Shown: piece after piece, positions 1 to 6,225 of the stretch
Position numbering within the stretch: the first letter of the stretch is position 1
Layout of the letters: every line of letters starts with the position of its first letter
NCBI GenBank assembly: GCA_023487095.1
Contig: JAMDEL010000052.1
Coordinates: 1-6,871 of the forward strand
Origin: Patescibacteria group bacterium
Lineage (GTDB): Bacteria; Patescibacteriota; Doudnabacteria; UBA920
Length of the DNA: 6,871 nucleotides
Direction of reading: 5' to 3'
Position numbers and translations under genes: made by a program
The notes under the pieces: generated by a model
The model's database searches: none
The model's input: only the letters and a program-made list of their open reading frames with translations
What the model was told of the DNA's origin: nothing

Positions 1-1
1 T

Positions 2-1192
2 TGGGCGCCCCAGCAATTCAAACAACTCTTAATGGTCGGCGGCGTGCCCAAGTATTTCCAAATTGCGCCGTGCTTCAGGGACGAAGACCCCAGGGCCGAC
101 CGGTCTCCGGGCGAATTTTACCAATTGGACTTGGAGATTGCTTTTGCGGACAAGGACGAAGTGGTTTTCCAGGCTTTGGAACCTTTGTTTATTGAACTCA
201 CGGAAAATTTTGCAGGCAAAAAATGTTTACAAAAGCCTTTTCCCCGCTTGCCTTACCTAGAAGCCATGGATAAGTACGGCTCTGACCGCCCGGACTTGCG
301 CTTTGGCATGCAAATGGTAAACCTGACCGAGGAGCTTAAAAACACCTCGTTCAGCGTTTTCGGCAATGCCATAAAAAATAACGGCGTGGTCAAGGCCATA
401 AAATGCGAAGACGGCGCCCGGCTCACGCGCAGCCAAATTGACGAACTGACTGAACTGGTGAAAAAAGAAGGCGCTGGCGGCTTGGCTTACATTGTTATGG
501 CTGAAGAAGGCGTCAAGTCCCCAATCTTAAAATTCCTTTCCGAAGAGGAAAAACAAAGCATTATCCAAAAGACCAAGGCCGAGACTGGCGACATTATTTT
601 CTTTGGCGCTGACCACAAGGATGTAGTCAACAAAGTCCTGGGCAAGCTCCGCTCCACGCTCGGCGACATGTTCGGGTTAAAAGACCCGAACCTTGTGGCC
701 TGGGCCTGGATTACCGACTTCCCCATGTACGAATACAACGACAAGGAAAAGAAAATAGACTTCATGCACAACCCGTTTTCCATGCCCCAAGGCGGACTAA
801 AAGCGCTTAACGAACAGGACCCGCTTTCCATACGCGCTTACCAGTACGACATTATTGCCAACGGCTTGGAATTGTCTTCGGGCGCCATACGGAACTTTAA
901 CCCGGAAATCATGTACAAGGCTTTTGAGATTGTGGGCTACTCCAAGGAAGTGGTGGACGAAAAATTCGGTGCTATGATAAGAGCCTTTGAATTTGGCGCC
1001 CCGCCCCACGGCGGTTTTGCCCCGGGCATAGACCGCTTGCTCATGCTCCTTGAAAACGAGCCCAACATCCGCGAAGTTATTGCCTTCCCCAAGAACGGTT
1101 CGGCCGAAGACGTCATGATGGGCGCGCCCGGCACGGTGGAAGAAAAACAGCTCAAGGAACTCCACATTAAACTGGATTTGCCAAAAAAATAA
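2..1192 (+). CDS. aspS: Aspartyl-tRNA synthetase, C-terminal ~396 residues (5' end outside window)
   Basis: This class IIb synthetase activates aspartate with ATP and charges tRNA-Asp in the cytoplasm. The frame is open from base 2, so the ATG at 32 is internal. The N-terminal anticodon-binding domain and motif 1 are missing from the window. In fragment numbering, motif 2 lies around residues 18-45, with the FRDED core and the stretch RADRSPGEFYQLDLE. The bacterial-only GAD insertion domain spans about 115-215. Motif 3 is FAPGIDRLLMLL, with Arg345. The bacterial AspRS signatures MHNPFSMP and ELSSGAIR are also present. The SPGEF form of motif 2 has one residue more than the E. coli type and resembles alphaproteobacterial and CPR-type enzymes. 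Whether it is discriminating or also charges tRNA-Asn cannot be judged, because the diagnostic residues are in the missing part. It stops with TAA, 12 nt before the deacylase gene. Confidence 0.97.
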   Translation, partial: WAPQQFKQLLMVGGVPKYFQIAPCFRDEDPRADRSPGEFYQLDLEIAFADKDEVVFQALEPLFIELTENFAGKKCLQKPFPRLPYLEAMDKYGSDRPDLRFGMQMVNLTEELKNTSFSVFGNAIKNNGVVKAIKCEDGARLTRSQIDELTELVKKEGAGGLAYIVMAEEGVKSPILKFLSEEEKQSIIQKTKAETGDIIFFGADHKDVVNKVLGKLRSTLGDMFGLKDPNLVAWAWITDFPMYEYNDKEKKIDFMHNPFSMPQGGLKALNEQDPLSIRAYQYDIIANGLELSSGAIRNFNPEIMYKAFEIVGYSKEVVDEKFGAMIRAFEFGAPPHGGFAPGIDRLLMLLENEPNIREVIAFPKNGSAEDVMMGAPGTVEEKQLKELHIKLDLPKK

Positions 1193-1204
1193 CCCTGCAA
1201 AAAT

Positions 1205-1762
1205 ATGCCCAAGAAAAAAACACCCCCGGTTAAACGAAAAAAGTTTAACGGGGCAGGCAAAAAACCAAAAGCCAAAATTAAAAAACAAATCAAGGCTTTT
1301 GAAAACTCCATTACCAAACTGCTTACTGCGGCCAAGGTTAAGTTTGGCGTAATTGAGCATAAGGTGGTTTATACGGCGCACGATGCGGCCCAGACCACCA
1401 AAAAGAAACTTGCCGAAATCGCCAAGGTAGTTTTGGTCAAAGCGGACAAAAGTTTTGTGCTCATAGTCCTGCCTGCGGGCAAATATGTGGACTTTTCGGG
1501 CATTAAAAAAGCGCTCCATGCCAAAAAGGTTTCCATGGCCACGGAAAAAGACATTACCAAATACCTAAAGACCAAAGTCGGCCTCCTGCACCCGTTCGGG
1601 CATTTGTATAAGCTCCAGACCCTTTTGGACAAAAGCATGGCTAAAGCCAAAAAGATTGTGGCTTCGGCCGGCTCCTACACCCACAGCATAGAAATTTCGC
1701 CCAAAGATTTTGAAAAGCTGGTCAAGCCCATAAAGGGCGCTTTTGCCAAGGCCAAAAAATAA
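1205..1762 (+). CDS. YbaK/EbsC-family aminoacyl-tRNA deacylase with Lys-rich N-terminal extension
   Basis: This is a 185-residue protein whose core, about residues 38-173, is a YbaK/ProX-type tRNA-editing domain. The family hydrolyses mischarged aminoacyl-tRNA in trans, classically Cys- or Ala-tRNA-Pro. Visible family marks are the AKVVLVKADKSF strand, with Lys74 in the place of the essential YbaK lysine, the VGLLHPFG turn (Gly126, Pro130, Gly132), the short LDKSM strand, and the closing AGSYTHSIEISPKDFEKL. The first 30 residues hold 13 Lys and one Arg and are probably disordered. They may bind tRNA, which is inference. The tail is basic too. The ATG at 1205 is the first in-frame start after the aspS stop, with no Shine-Dalgarno sequence. 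A strong hairpin lies about 20 nt into the gene. The stop TAA shares its last A with the scpA ATG. Which tRNA it edits is unknown; the position next to aspS suggests a translation-fidelity role but does not prove one. Confidence 0.88.
   Translation: MPKKKTPPVKRKKFNGAGKKPKAKIKKQIKAFENSITKLLTAAKVKFGVIEHKVVYTAHDAAQTTKKKLAEIAKVVLVKADKSFVLIVLPAGKYVDFSGIKKALHAKKVSMATEKDITKYLKTKVGLLHPFGHLYKLQTLLDKSMAKAKKIVASAGSYTHSIEISPKDFEKLVKPIKGAFAKAKK
1224..1253 (+). other. Hairpin within the 5' coding end of the deacylase gene
   Basis: Bases 1224-1227 and 1229-1235 pair with 1243-1253, giving 11 base pairs with one bulged G (1228) and a 7-nt A-rich loop (GAAAAAA). No U-tract follows, so it is not an intrinsic terminator. 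It lies 20 nt after the start codon, where mRNA structure could slow translation initiation or serve as a processing site between aspS and the downstream genes. The role is inference. Confidence 0.55.
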
Positions 1763-2493
1763 TGGATAAAGTTAAGCTCCAACAATTTGAAGGCCCTTTA
1801 GACCTCCTGCTCTCCCTGATTGAAGAAAGAAAGCTGGACATAACCACCATTGCCCTGGCAGAGGTCACGGAGCAGTTTTTGCAATACATAAAAGAACTGG
1901 AGCATTTGGACCCTACGGTGCTGGCGGATTTTTTGTCCATTGCAGCCAAGCTTCTGGTTATAAAATCCAAGGCCATACTGCCCTCCTTGGAAGTGGAAAA
2001 TTTTGACGATGAAGGCGAAAGCGCGGCGGACCTGGAATCCCGCCTGATTCTCTATAAAAAATTCAAGGAAGTCGGCAAGCACTTAAAGCATTTGGACAAC
2101 AAGCGCAAGCAGGGCTTTTTAAAAACCCCGACCTTTGAACAGCGCATCAATTTCTTCCCTGACCCCACTGTGGATGCAAACCGGCTCCACCATTCCATCC
2201 AGCGGGTCCTAAATGCGCTTAAGGAGCTGGATAACTTGCCCAAGGCCAAAGTCAAGGAAGCGGTATCCATCCAGGAAAAAATCAACCTGCTTAAGGAAAA
2301 CCTGGGCCAGCAAGTGGAAACCCGGCTTTCCGATTTGATTAAGACCGCTAAAAACAAGTCCGAGGTAATTGTCACTTTTCTGGCGCTTTTAGAACTCATT
2401 AAACAGCGGATTTTTACCGCAGACCAAGAAGGGCTGTTTGAAGACGTGGTCATAAAGAAATACGAGCAAAAGGAAACTGTTACTTATGAGTAA
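1762..2493 (+). CDS. scpA: Segregation and condensation protein A (kleisin of the SMC complex)
   Basis: ScpA is the kleisin that bridges the heads of the SMC dimer and recruits ScpB. The complex organises and separates replicated chromosomes. The 243-residue length is normal for the family. The N-terminal SMC-neck-binding region is textbook: FEGPLDLLLSLIEERKLDI at residues 9-27, then LADFLSIAAKLLVIKSKAIL at 54-73. The middle, about 75-165, is the charged, variable ScpB-binding part. The C-terminal winged helix that contacts the SMC head cap lies at about 185-233 and includes VIVTFLALLELIKQ. The start ATG overlaps the preceding TAA by one base (TAATG), which favours translational coupling, and no Shine-Dalgarno sequence is visible. 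The 3' end overlaps the next small gene by 8 nt (ATGAGTAA). No smc gene is in the window. Confidence 0.97.
   Translation: MDKVKLQQFEGPLDLLLSLIEERKLDITTIALAEVTEQFLQYIKELEHLDPTVLADFLSIAAKLLVIKSKAILPSLEVENFDDEGESAADLESRLILYKKFKEVGKHLKHLDNKRKQGFLKTPTFEQRINFFPDPTVDANRLHHSIQRVLNALKELDNLPKAKVKEAVSIQEKINLLKENLGQQVETRLSDLIKTAKNKSEVIVTFLALLELIKQRIFTADQEGLFEDVVIKKYEQKETVTYE
2469..2474 (+). promoter_or_regulatory. Possible Shine-Dalgarno AAAGGA before the 78-aa membrane protein
   Basis: AAAGGA lies inside the 3' end of scpA, 11 nt before the ATG at 2486. That spacing is slightly long. It is the only purine-rich ribosome-binding-like site upstream of any plus-strand start in this block, so it modestly supports translation of the small gene. 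Confidence 0.35.
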
Positions 2494-2722
2494 AACTATT
2501 ATTGGCCTCGTATTCATGCTCGCCGGCGTCAGTTACGGCAGTTTGGCTGTAGACAGCATTTACAACCGTACCTTAGGCCTGCTTTTCAAATATAAGCTGC
2601 TCAAGGCGCCGCCGCCGTCCGAAGTGCCTAAAAGCCTTTTCGGGCCAAAGGGCCAGGTTATTTTATACTCTTCCATTTTAATTATTATTGGCCTCTATCT
2701 CCTATGGAACAGAAACATTTAA
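2486..2722 (+). CDS. Small two-helix membrane protein between scpA and scpB, unknown function
   Basis: This 78-residue protein is not recognised as a named family. It has two hydrophobic stretches: residues 4-22 (weaker, with the glycines GVSYGS at its end) and 57-74 (ILIIIGLYLLW, strong). A loop of about 30 residues joins them, is positively charged at first (KYKLLK), and contains the proline run APPPSEVP. By the positive-inside tendency the loop is probably cytoplasmic, with both termini outside, but that is a weak call. It overlaps scpA by 8 nt and scpB by 19 nt in different frames, so it is locked into the scp operon and probably co-translated. Reality of the gene is supported by the double overlap, the possible Shine-Dalgarno and the membrane-protein composition. 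A link between the condensin loader and the membrane is speculation. Confidence 0.75.
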   Translation: MSKTIIGLVFMLAGVSYGSLAVDSIYNRTLGLLFKYKLLKAPPPSEVPKSLFGPKGQVILYSSILIIIGLYLLWNRNI

Positions 2723-3387
2723 AATCCGTTTTGGAAAGCTTGCTCTTTGTTTCCAGCAAGCCCGTTTCCGCCAAAGAGTTTGCCAAAATTCTGGAGCAGC
2801 CCCTCCCGGAAGTTAAAGCCGCGCTGGAGGAGCTTGCCAAGGAGCGCACCGATGGCGTGGTAATTTTGGAAAGCAACGGCCAATACCAGATGTCCACCAA
2901 CCCCCAAAACTCCACGCAGGTCAAAAACTTTTTAAACACCGAACTTAGGGAAAAGCTGACCGATGCCACAGTGGAAGTTTTGGGCATTATTGCCTACCGC
3001 CAGCCCATTTCCAAAGCGGAAATTGAGGCCATCCGCGGCGTCAATTCCCAGTACAGCTTAAGGCACCTCTTGATGCGCGGGCTTATAGAAAAAATTTCCA
3101 ACCCCAATGACGCGAGGAGCGTTTACTACCAGACCACCACGGAATTTTTGCAGCATATGGGACTTTCCTCCGTAAAAGACCTGCCCGCTTTTGAAGACCT
3201 GGTCCAGCAAATTAAATTGCCCGAAACCCCGGCTTTGGATGCGGCCGAAGAAATTGGCAACAATTCCGGCCCGGAAGTAAAAAGCGAAATTACCACGGGA
3301 GAGACAGCGCCTGAAAACGAAACTGAAGGCAAGGAAGACGAATTTGAAGATGACGACGAGGATGAGGAAGAAGACGAAAATGAATAA
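2704..3387 (+). CDS. scpB: Segregation and condensation protein B with acidic C-terminal tail
   Basis: ScpB is a dimeric tandem winged-helix protein that binds the middle of ScpA in the SMC complex. The first winged helix covers about residues 1-80, with the family-typical opening LKSVLESLLFVSSKPVSAKE. The second covers about 82-165 and holds the hallmark IIAYRQPISKAEIEAIRG, followed by LRHLLMRGLIEK. The start at 2704 matches where the family begins and lies inside the preceding gene (19-nt overlap). Codons after about residue 175 form a non-conserved tail. The last 27 residues contain 18 Asp or Glu, in an EDEFEDDDEDEEEDENE run. Acidic tails occur in some ScpB proteins; here it could mimic DNA or modulate SMC contact, which is inference. 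The gene ends TAA, directly before the terminator hairpin, and is the last plus-strand gene. Confidence 0.97.
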   Translation: MEQKHLKSVLESLLFVSSKPVSAKEFAKILEQPLPEVKAALEELAKERTDGVVILESNGQYQMSTNPQNSTQVKNFLNTELREKLTDATVEVLGIIAYRQPISKAEIEAIRGVNSQYSLRHLLMRGLIEKISNPNDARSVYYQTTTEFLQHMGLSSVKDLPAFEDLVQQIKLPETPALDAAEEIGNNSGPEVKSEITTGETAPENETEGKEDEFEDDDEDEEEDENE

Positions 3388-3389
3388 CA

Positions 3390-3425
3390 AAAACCCCCGC
3401 CCCGATTTACCGGGACGGGGGTTTT
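3390..3425. terminator. Shared bidirectional intrinsic terminator
   Basis: A GC-rich inverted repeat pairs 3394-3404 with 3411-3421 (11 positions, one C/A mismatch at 3400/3415, 6-nt loop ATTTAC). It is flanked by A residues on the left and T residues on the right. Read rightward it gives a hairpin plus TTTT, ending the scpB transcript 3 nt after its stop. Read leftward it gives the hairpin plus TTTTTGTTATT, a better U-tract, ending the minus-strand operon about 18 nt after the lipoprotein stop. Its position between two convergent operons fits a two-way terminator. Confidence 0.9.
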
Positions 3426-3438
3426 AAAAATTCCGTAT

Positions 3439-3561
3439 TTATTTCGGCAAAGTTTCGTATGACTCTTTGGGGCTGGAAGGGGTTTCTTTTTTTAGTGCCA
3501 CTTTCTGGCAGGCCGCTGCCAGAAGCGCGACCAGACCCAAAAGCAAAACAATTTTCTTCAT
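3439..3561 (-). CDS. 40-residue predicted lipoprotein (entericidin-sized)
   Basis: This short gene encodes a protein starting MKKIVLLLGLVALLAAAC. That is a lysine-led, strongly hydrophobic signal peptide ending in a lipobox-like LAAAC, with Cys18 as the expected lipidated residue. Cleavage would leave a 23-residue hydrophilic lipopeptide rich in Lys, Ser and Pro. The gene starts 3 nt after the ROK kinase stop (TAA-TTT-ATG), in the same frame, and ends with TAA just before the shared terminator. It is therefore the last gene of the minus operon. The size and layout recall entericidin-type toxin lipoproteins, but no entericidin sequence motif is seen and no function is claimed. Position -3 of the lipobox is Ala rather than the preferred Leu, and a perfect hairpin lies over the lipobox codons. 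Both leave some doubt. Confidence 0.7.
   Translation of the reverse strand: MKKIVLLLGLVALLAAACQKVALKKETPSSPKESYETLPK
3503..3524 (-). repeat. Perfect 9-bp inverted repeat inside the lipoprotein gene
   Basis: TTCTGGCAG (3503-3511) and CTGCCAGAA (3516-3524) are exact reverse complements around a 4-nt loop. A U-G wobble can extend the stem by one pair. Neither strand has a U-tract after it, so it is not a second terminator. On the minus-strand mRNA it covers the codons of the lipobox and the cleavage site. It could be a translation or mRNA-stability element; the role is unknown. Confidence 0.6.
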
Positions 3562-3564
3562 AAA

Positions 3565-4332
3565 TTATTTGTCCAGCAATGCCGCCCCAATGGCCCCGGC
3601 ATTGGTTAATTTGGAAACGAAAATTTCCGGCACGGACTGCTTGCCGGAGAGCGCGGTATTCAGTTCCTTCCTCACGTGGGGCAAAAATTTCTTGCCTTCT
3701 ACCACGGCCACGGATCCGCCAATTACAAAAGCTTGCGGGTTTAAAATGTTGGTCAGGCCGTACAAAGCCTGCGCTGTCAGGATGCCAAGCTGCTTAAAAT
3801 CACGCTTGTCCCTGGCTTTCTGGTATTCCTTTTCCCAATTAGTATTGTAGCCAAAAGGCAAGCGGCCCACTTCCCCGCCCAGATTTTCAAAACCGCGGTA
3901 GTGCCTGCCGTCCAAATAAAACGCCCCGCCCACGCCCGTGCCGAATATCAGCCCGACAACGTTTTTCAGGCCCTTGGTCTGGCCCATGGCCATTTCCGCG
4001 CGCAAAAAACAGCTGGCGTCGTTGTCTGCAAAAATTTTCTTAAACCCGTATTCCTTAAAATTTATGGGAAAAGAAAAATTCTGGATGTAGCGGATGTTCG
4101 GCGAAGCCAAAATTTTTTTGTTTTTCCTGTCCACATAGCCGGCCATGCCCACGCCCAAGCGGGAAATTTTGTCCTTGCCTTTCAGGAAATTGACCAGCTT
4201 GCCCAGGTTGTGCCTGAACTCAAACAGCGTCCTGGGGGTGACAATGGTCAGCTCGCGGACTATTGCCTTGCCGTCCCAGACAATGCCGGTTATTTTAGTG
4301 CCCCCAATATCCAGGCCAATTGTTTTTTCCAT
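3565..4332 (-). CDS. ROK-family sugar kinase lacking the zinc-binding motif
   Basis: This is a 255-residue member of the ROK group (glucokinase, fructokinase and N-acetylhexosamine kinases, plus repressors). It probably phosphorylates a free hexose with ATP in the cytoplasm. The N-terminal phosphate loop is LDIGGTK (residues 7-13). The catalytic Asp is D105 in FADNDA, the second ATP-site glycine motif is GTGVGGAF (131-138), and the adenosine-region motif is VIGGSV (203-208). There is no DNA-binding domain before the kinase, so a repressor is unlikely. Oddly, the sugar-contact and zinc segment that usually reads EIGH followed by C-x-CG-xx-GC-x-E is EVGRLPFGYNTNWEKEY here (154-170). The His is Arg and all zinc cysteines are gone, making the protein shorter than the usual ~300. 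It starts 3 nt after the upstream glycosidase stop (TAG-GCT-ATG). Substrate is not determinable; the neighbours suggest glucose or a similar sugar. Confidence 0.9.
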   Translation of the reverse strand: MEKTIGLDIGGTKITGIVWDGKAIVRELTIVTPRTLFEFRHNLGKLVNFLKGKDKISRLGVGMAGYVDRKNKKILASPNIRYIQNFSFPINFKEYGFKKIFADNDASCFLRAEMAMGQTKGLKNVVGLIFGTGVGGAFYLDGRHYRGFENLGGEVGRLPFGYNTNWEKEYQKARDKRDFKQLGILTAQALYGLTNILNPQAFVIGGSVAVVEGKKFLPHVRKELNTALSGKQSVPEIFVSKLTNAGAIGAALLDK

Positions 4333-4335
4333 AGC

Positions 4336-5331
4336 CTATTGGCTTAATTGTTTGACCTTGTCCCAAAATTCGGGGTGGCTGTTCTGCTTCATCCAGTACC
4401 ACCACTCCGCGCCCCACAAATACTGGGGCGAAAAACCCGTGGCTTTGCTTACACTTATCATTGTATCAAATTTTTTAGTGCTCATGGTCATAAACTGCTC
4501 TTCTATGGGCGTCTTTAAAATGCCCTTGGTGGTCCACGGCTCGGCCTGGAGCTCCACTATCATAATGGGCTTGCCCGGGTTTAAGATGCGCAAAACCCCC
4601 GCTTTTACGCGGTAAAACCAATACGGGATGTAGTTGACCCAATACCTTTTAAACACATCGGAAAAAACAAAGCGGTAAAGCGTGGTGCCGAACAGGTCGC
4701 CCCTTTTGCCGGATTTTATCCACAGGGAAAGCTCGCCGCTGTCGGAAATAAGTATGGGGTGCGCAGGGTCAGTGCTCCTGACCAGGGCAATCTCCTTGTC
4801 CAAAAGTGCGGCGTCCGCTTTGGGACATTCCCCGAACCCGTCCAGAAAAGGCTCGTTCTCCACCTGCCACGCGTAGAGCGCGGAGTTGCCCGCGTACCTG
4901 GAGACCACGGCGGCAACGTAGGCCATTTGCGCGTTCTCCGCCGAAGCCGGGGAAGGCAAATCCTTAAACCAGCCCGGCTCGTGGCACTCCGGCCAGCGGG
5001 GCAAGCGCCGGCCCACGGCGAGCAGAACTTTTACGTTGTGTGCCTTGGCCTCATTCAATTGGAAATCCAAATTGGAAAAATCAAACTCGCCCTGTTTGGG
5101 CTCCGTGGCGTTCCAGTACGCGGGGATGCGCACGTATTTCAAATTCAATTCCGAAAGCATGGCAATATAGGTTTCTTTCCAATTGAGTCCCAGGCTCTGC
5201 GCGTACGGGTAGCTGAAAGTCGCGCCGTAAACTATTTTGTCCGCTTTCTTGCCCGCAAATAAAGTCAGCACAAAACACAGAAGCCAAATGACCCCGACGA
5301 CAACACACAACCATTTAAAAAACTTTTTCAT
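4336..5331 (-). CDS. Membrane-anchored clan GH-A glycoside hydrolase (cellulase-like TIM barrel)
   Basis: This 331-residue protein begins with MKK and a hydrophobic stretch at residues 6-26, without a convincing cleavage site, so it is probably a signal anchor that places the enzyme outside the cytoplasmic membrane. The remainder is a (beta/alpha)8 glycosidase of clan GH-A. LKYVRIPAYWNATEPKQGEF (64-83) is a typical early barrel strand and loop. WQVENEP (155-161) carries the acid/base, Glu160. IMIVELQAEPW (256-266) carries the nucleophile, most likely Glu260, on strand 7. LWGAEWWYWM near the C-terminus is the strand-8 aromatic platform. Both catalytic glutamates are present, so it should be active. 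The exact family (GH5-, GH39- or GH42-like) and the substrate cannot be assigned by eye. It starts 3 nt after the EamA permease stop (TAG-GCT-ATG) and is followed by the sugar kinase, which fits glycan breakdown feeding phosphorylation. Confidence 0.87.
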   Translation of the reverse strand: MKKFFKWLCVVVGVIWLLCFVLTLFAGKKADKIVYGATFSYPYAQSLGLNWKETYIAMLSELNLKYVRIPAYWNATEPKQGEFDFSNLDFQLNEAKAHNVKVLLAVGRRLPRWPECHEPGWFKDLPSPASAENAQMAYVAAVVSRYAGNSALYAWQVENEPFLDGFGECPKADAALLDKEIALVRSTDPAHPILISDSGELSLWIKSGKRGDLFGTTLYRFVFSDVFKRYWVNYIPYWFYRVKAGVLRILNPGKPIMIVELQAEPWTTKGILKTPIEEQFMTMSTKKFDTMISVSKATGFSPQYLWGAEWWYWMKQNSHPEFWDKVKQLSQ

Positions 5332-5334
5332 AGC

Positions 5335-6222
5335 CTAAAACCAAAACAAGATTAAAGTCCCCAGGAAAATTAAACCCAAGGCCGCGAACTTCAGTTTTAT
5401 GGTGTGGCGGTTTATATCCTCGTCCAAAATGTGCCTGTACTTGTGACTCAAGAACAGGCTGAACAGGAGCAGGAACAGGTACCTAAAGCCCTGCAAGCTG
5501 TTGACCAGTGGGATTTTCCCCACCACCAAAAGCCAGCTGAAAAAAATAAAGTTCAGCCCGCCCACGGCCTGCTTGAGCAAGAACAGCCAGGTGGTCTGTT
5601 TTTTCTTGGCCACATGGGTGTGCTTCAAGGCGCGATGGCGGAAATACGGGAAAGCCAAAAGCAAAATGACAATGCCCGCAGCCGCCAGCCGGTCCCACAT
5701 GAGGTGGTTTAGCATATTGCCCGTGGTGTTGCCGTACTGCCAGACCGCGTAATCCAGGCTGAACAAAAAGGAAGCCAAAATTTTCGTGCCAATGTGCTTG
5801 GCGCTAAAGTTTTCCCTGCGGTAGGAAATGAGCAATGCTCCCGGCAATAGCAGGCAGAGGGCGGCAAGCTCCGGCAAGGACAGGGCGTTCCTGCCCGTAA
5901 GCCAGACAAAGAGCATATCAAACACGGGCACCAAGCCAAAGACAAAGGGAATGACCCGGCTGACTTCGCCCTCGGACAGGGCCTTAAAAAACACATACAG
6001 GGTAAGTGCAAAAATCAGGCCCGAAGAAAGGTTGACCAAAATTTCACGGAAAGGCAGAGGCTCGTAAACCCAGGGCCAAATGACCAAATACAACAGCCCC
6101 AGCGCCAAAGTGAAAAAGGTGTAGGCAAACGGCTCAATTTTCCGTTTGGAAATAAGGAATTTGTCAAAAATATCCACGCTCGCGGCCACCAGATACTGGA
6201 CAATGATGAGGAAAGTCACCAT
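5335..6222 (-). CDS. EamA/DMT-superfamily permease, ten membrane helices
   Basis: This 295-residue integral membrane protein has about ten hydrophobic segments (roughly 3-20, 31-51, 58-80, 88-108, 115-134, 146-163, 176-194, 212-234, 239-260 and 274-295), the 5+5 layout of drug/metabolite transporters. The TLYVFFKALSEGEVSRVIPF stretch (about 74-93) is the conserved helix 3-4 motif of EamA domains, and a similar region, KIPLVNSLQGFRYLF, recurs in the second half. The short loops are rich in Lys, Arg and His (RHRALKHTHVAKKK near 195-208), which suggests they lie in the cytoplasm. Substrate is unknown: EamA proteins move amino acids, nucleotide sugars or other metabolites. Lying between two glycosidases and followed by a sugar kinase, it could carry the released sugar, but that is inference from context only. 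The start, ATG at 6222, lies 3 nt after the GH1 stop (TAG-GTT-ATG). Confidence 0.9.
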   Translation of the reverse strand: MVTFLIIVQYLVAASVDIFDKFLISKRKIEPFAYTFFTLALGLLYLVIWPWVYEPLPFREILVNLSSGLIFALTLYVFFKALSEGEVSRVIPFVFGLVPVFDMLFVWLTGRNALSLPELAALCLLLPGALLISYRRENFSAKHIGTKILASFLFSLDYAVWQYGNTTGNMLNHLMWDRLAAAGIVILLLAFPYFRHRALKHTHVAKKKQTTWLFLLKQAVGGLNFIFFSWLLVVGKIPLVNSLQGFRYLFLLLFSLFLSHKYRHILDEDINRHTIKLKFAALGLIFLGTLILFWF

Positions 6223-6225
6223 AAC

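Noticed and set aside
32..34. ATG as the start of aspS
   Set aside because: The frame is open upstream to the window edge and encodes the conserved WAPQQFKQLL of AspRS, so the gene begins outside the window.
797..1519. 240-codon open frame on the minus strand, antisense to aspS and the deacylase
   Set aside because: It spans two clearly recognised plus-strand genes, its product is an unordered Phe/Arg/Gly/His mix with no known domain, and its length follows from codon bias of the real genes.
2497..2695. 13-nt direct repeat TATTATTGGCCTC at 2497-2509 and 2683-2695 in the small membrane protein gene
   Set aside because: Both copies encode Ile-Ile-Gly-Leu in hydrophobic segments with the same preferred codons; with no flanking similarity it is most simply chance.
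3388..3564. Non-coding RNA, attachment site or mobile-element end in the convergent gap
   Set aside because: The terminator and the small lipoprotein gene account for most of the gap; no tRNA-like fold, target duplication or terminal inverted repeats are seen.
4759..5262. 167-codon plus-strand open frame opposite the GH-A glycosidase
   Set aside because: The opposite strand has a convincing glycosidase with both catalytic glutamates; this frame has no recognisable motif and is Arg/Gly/Val-rich as expected from antisense of a GC-balanced gene.
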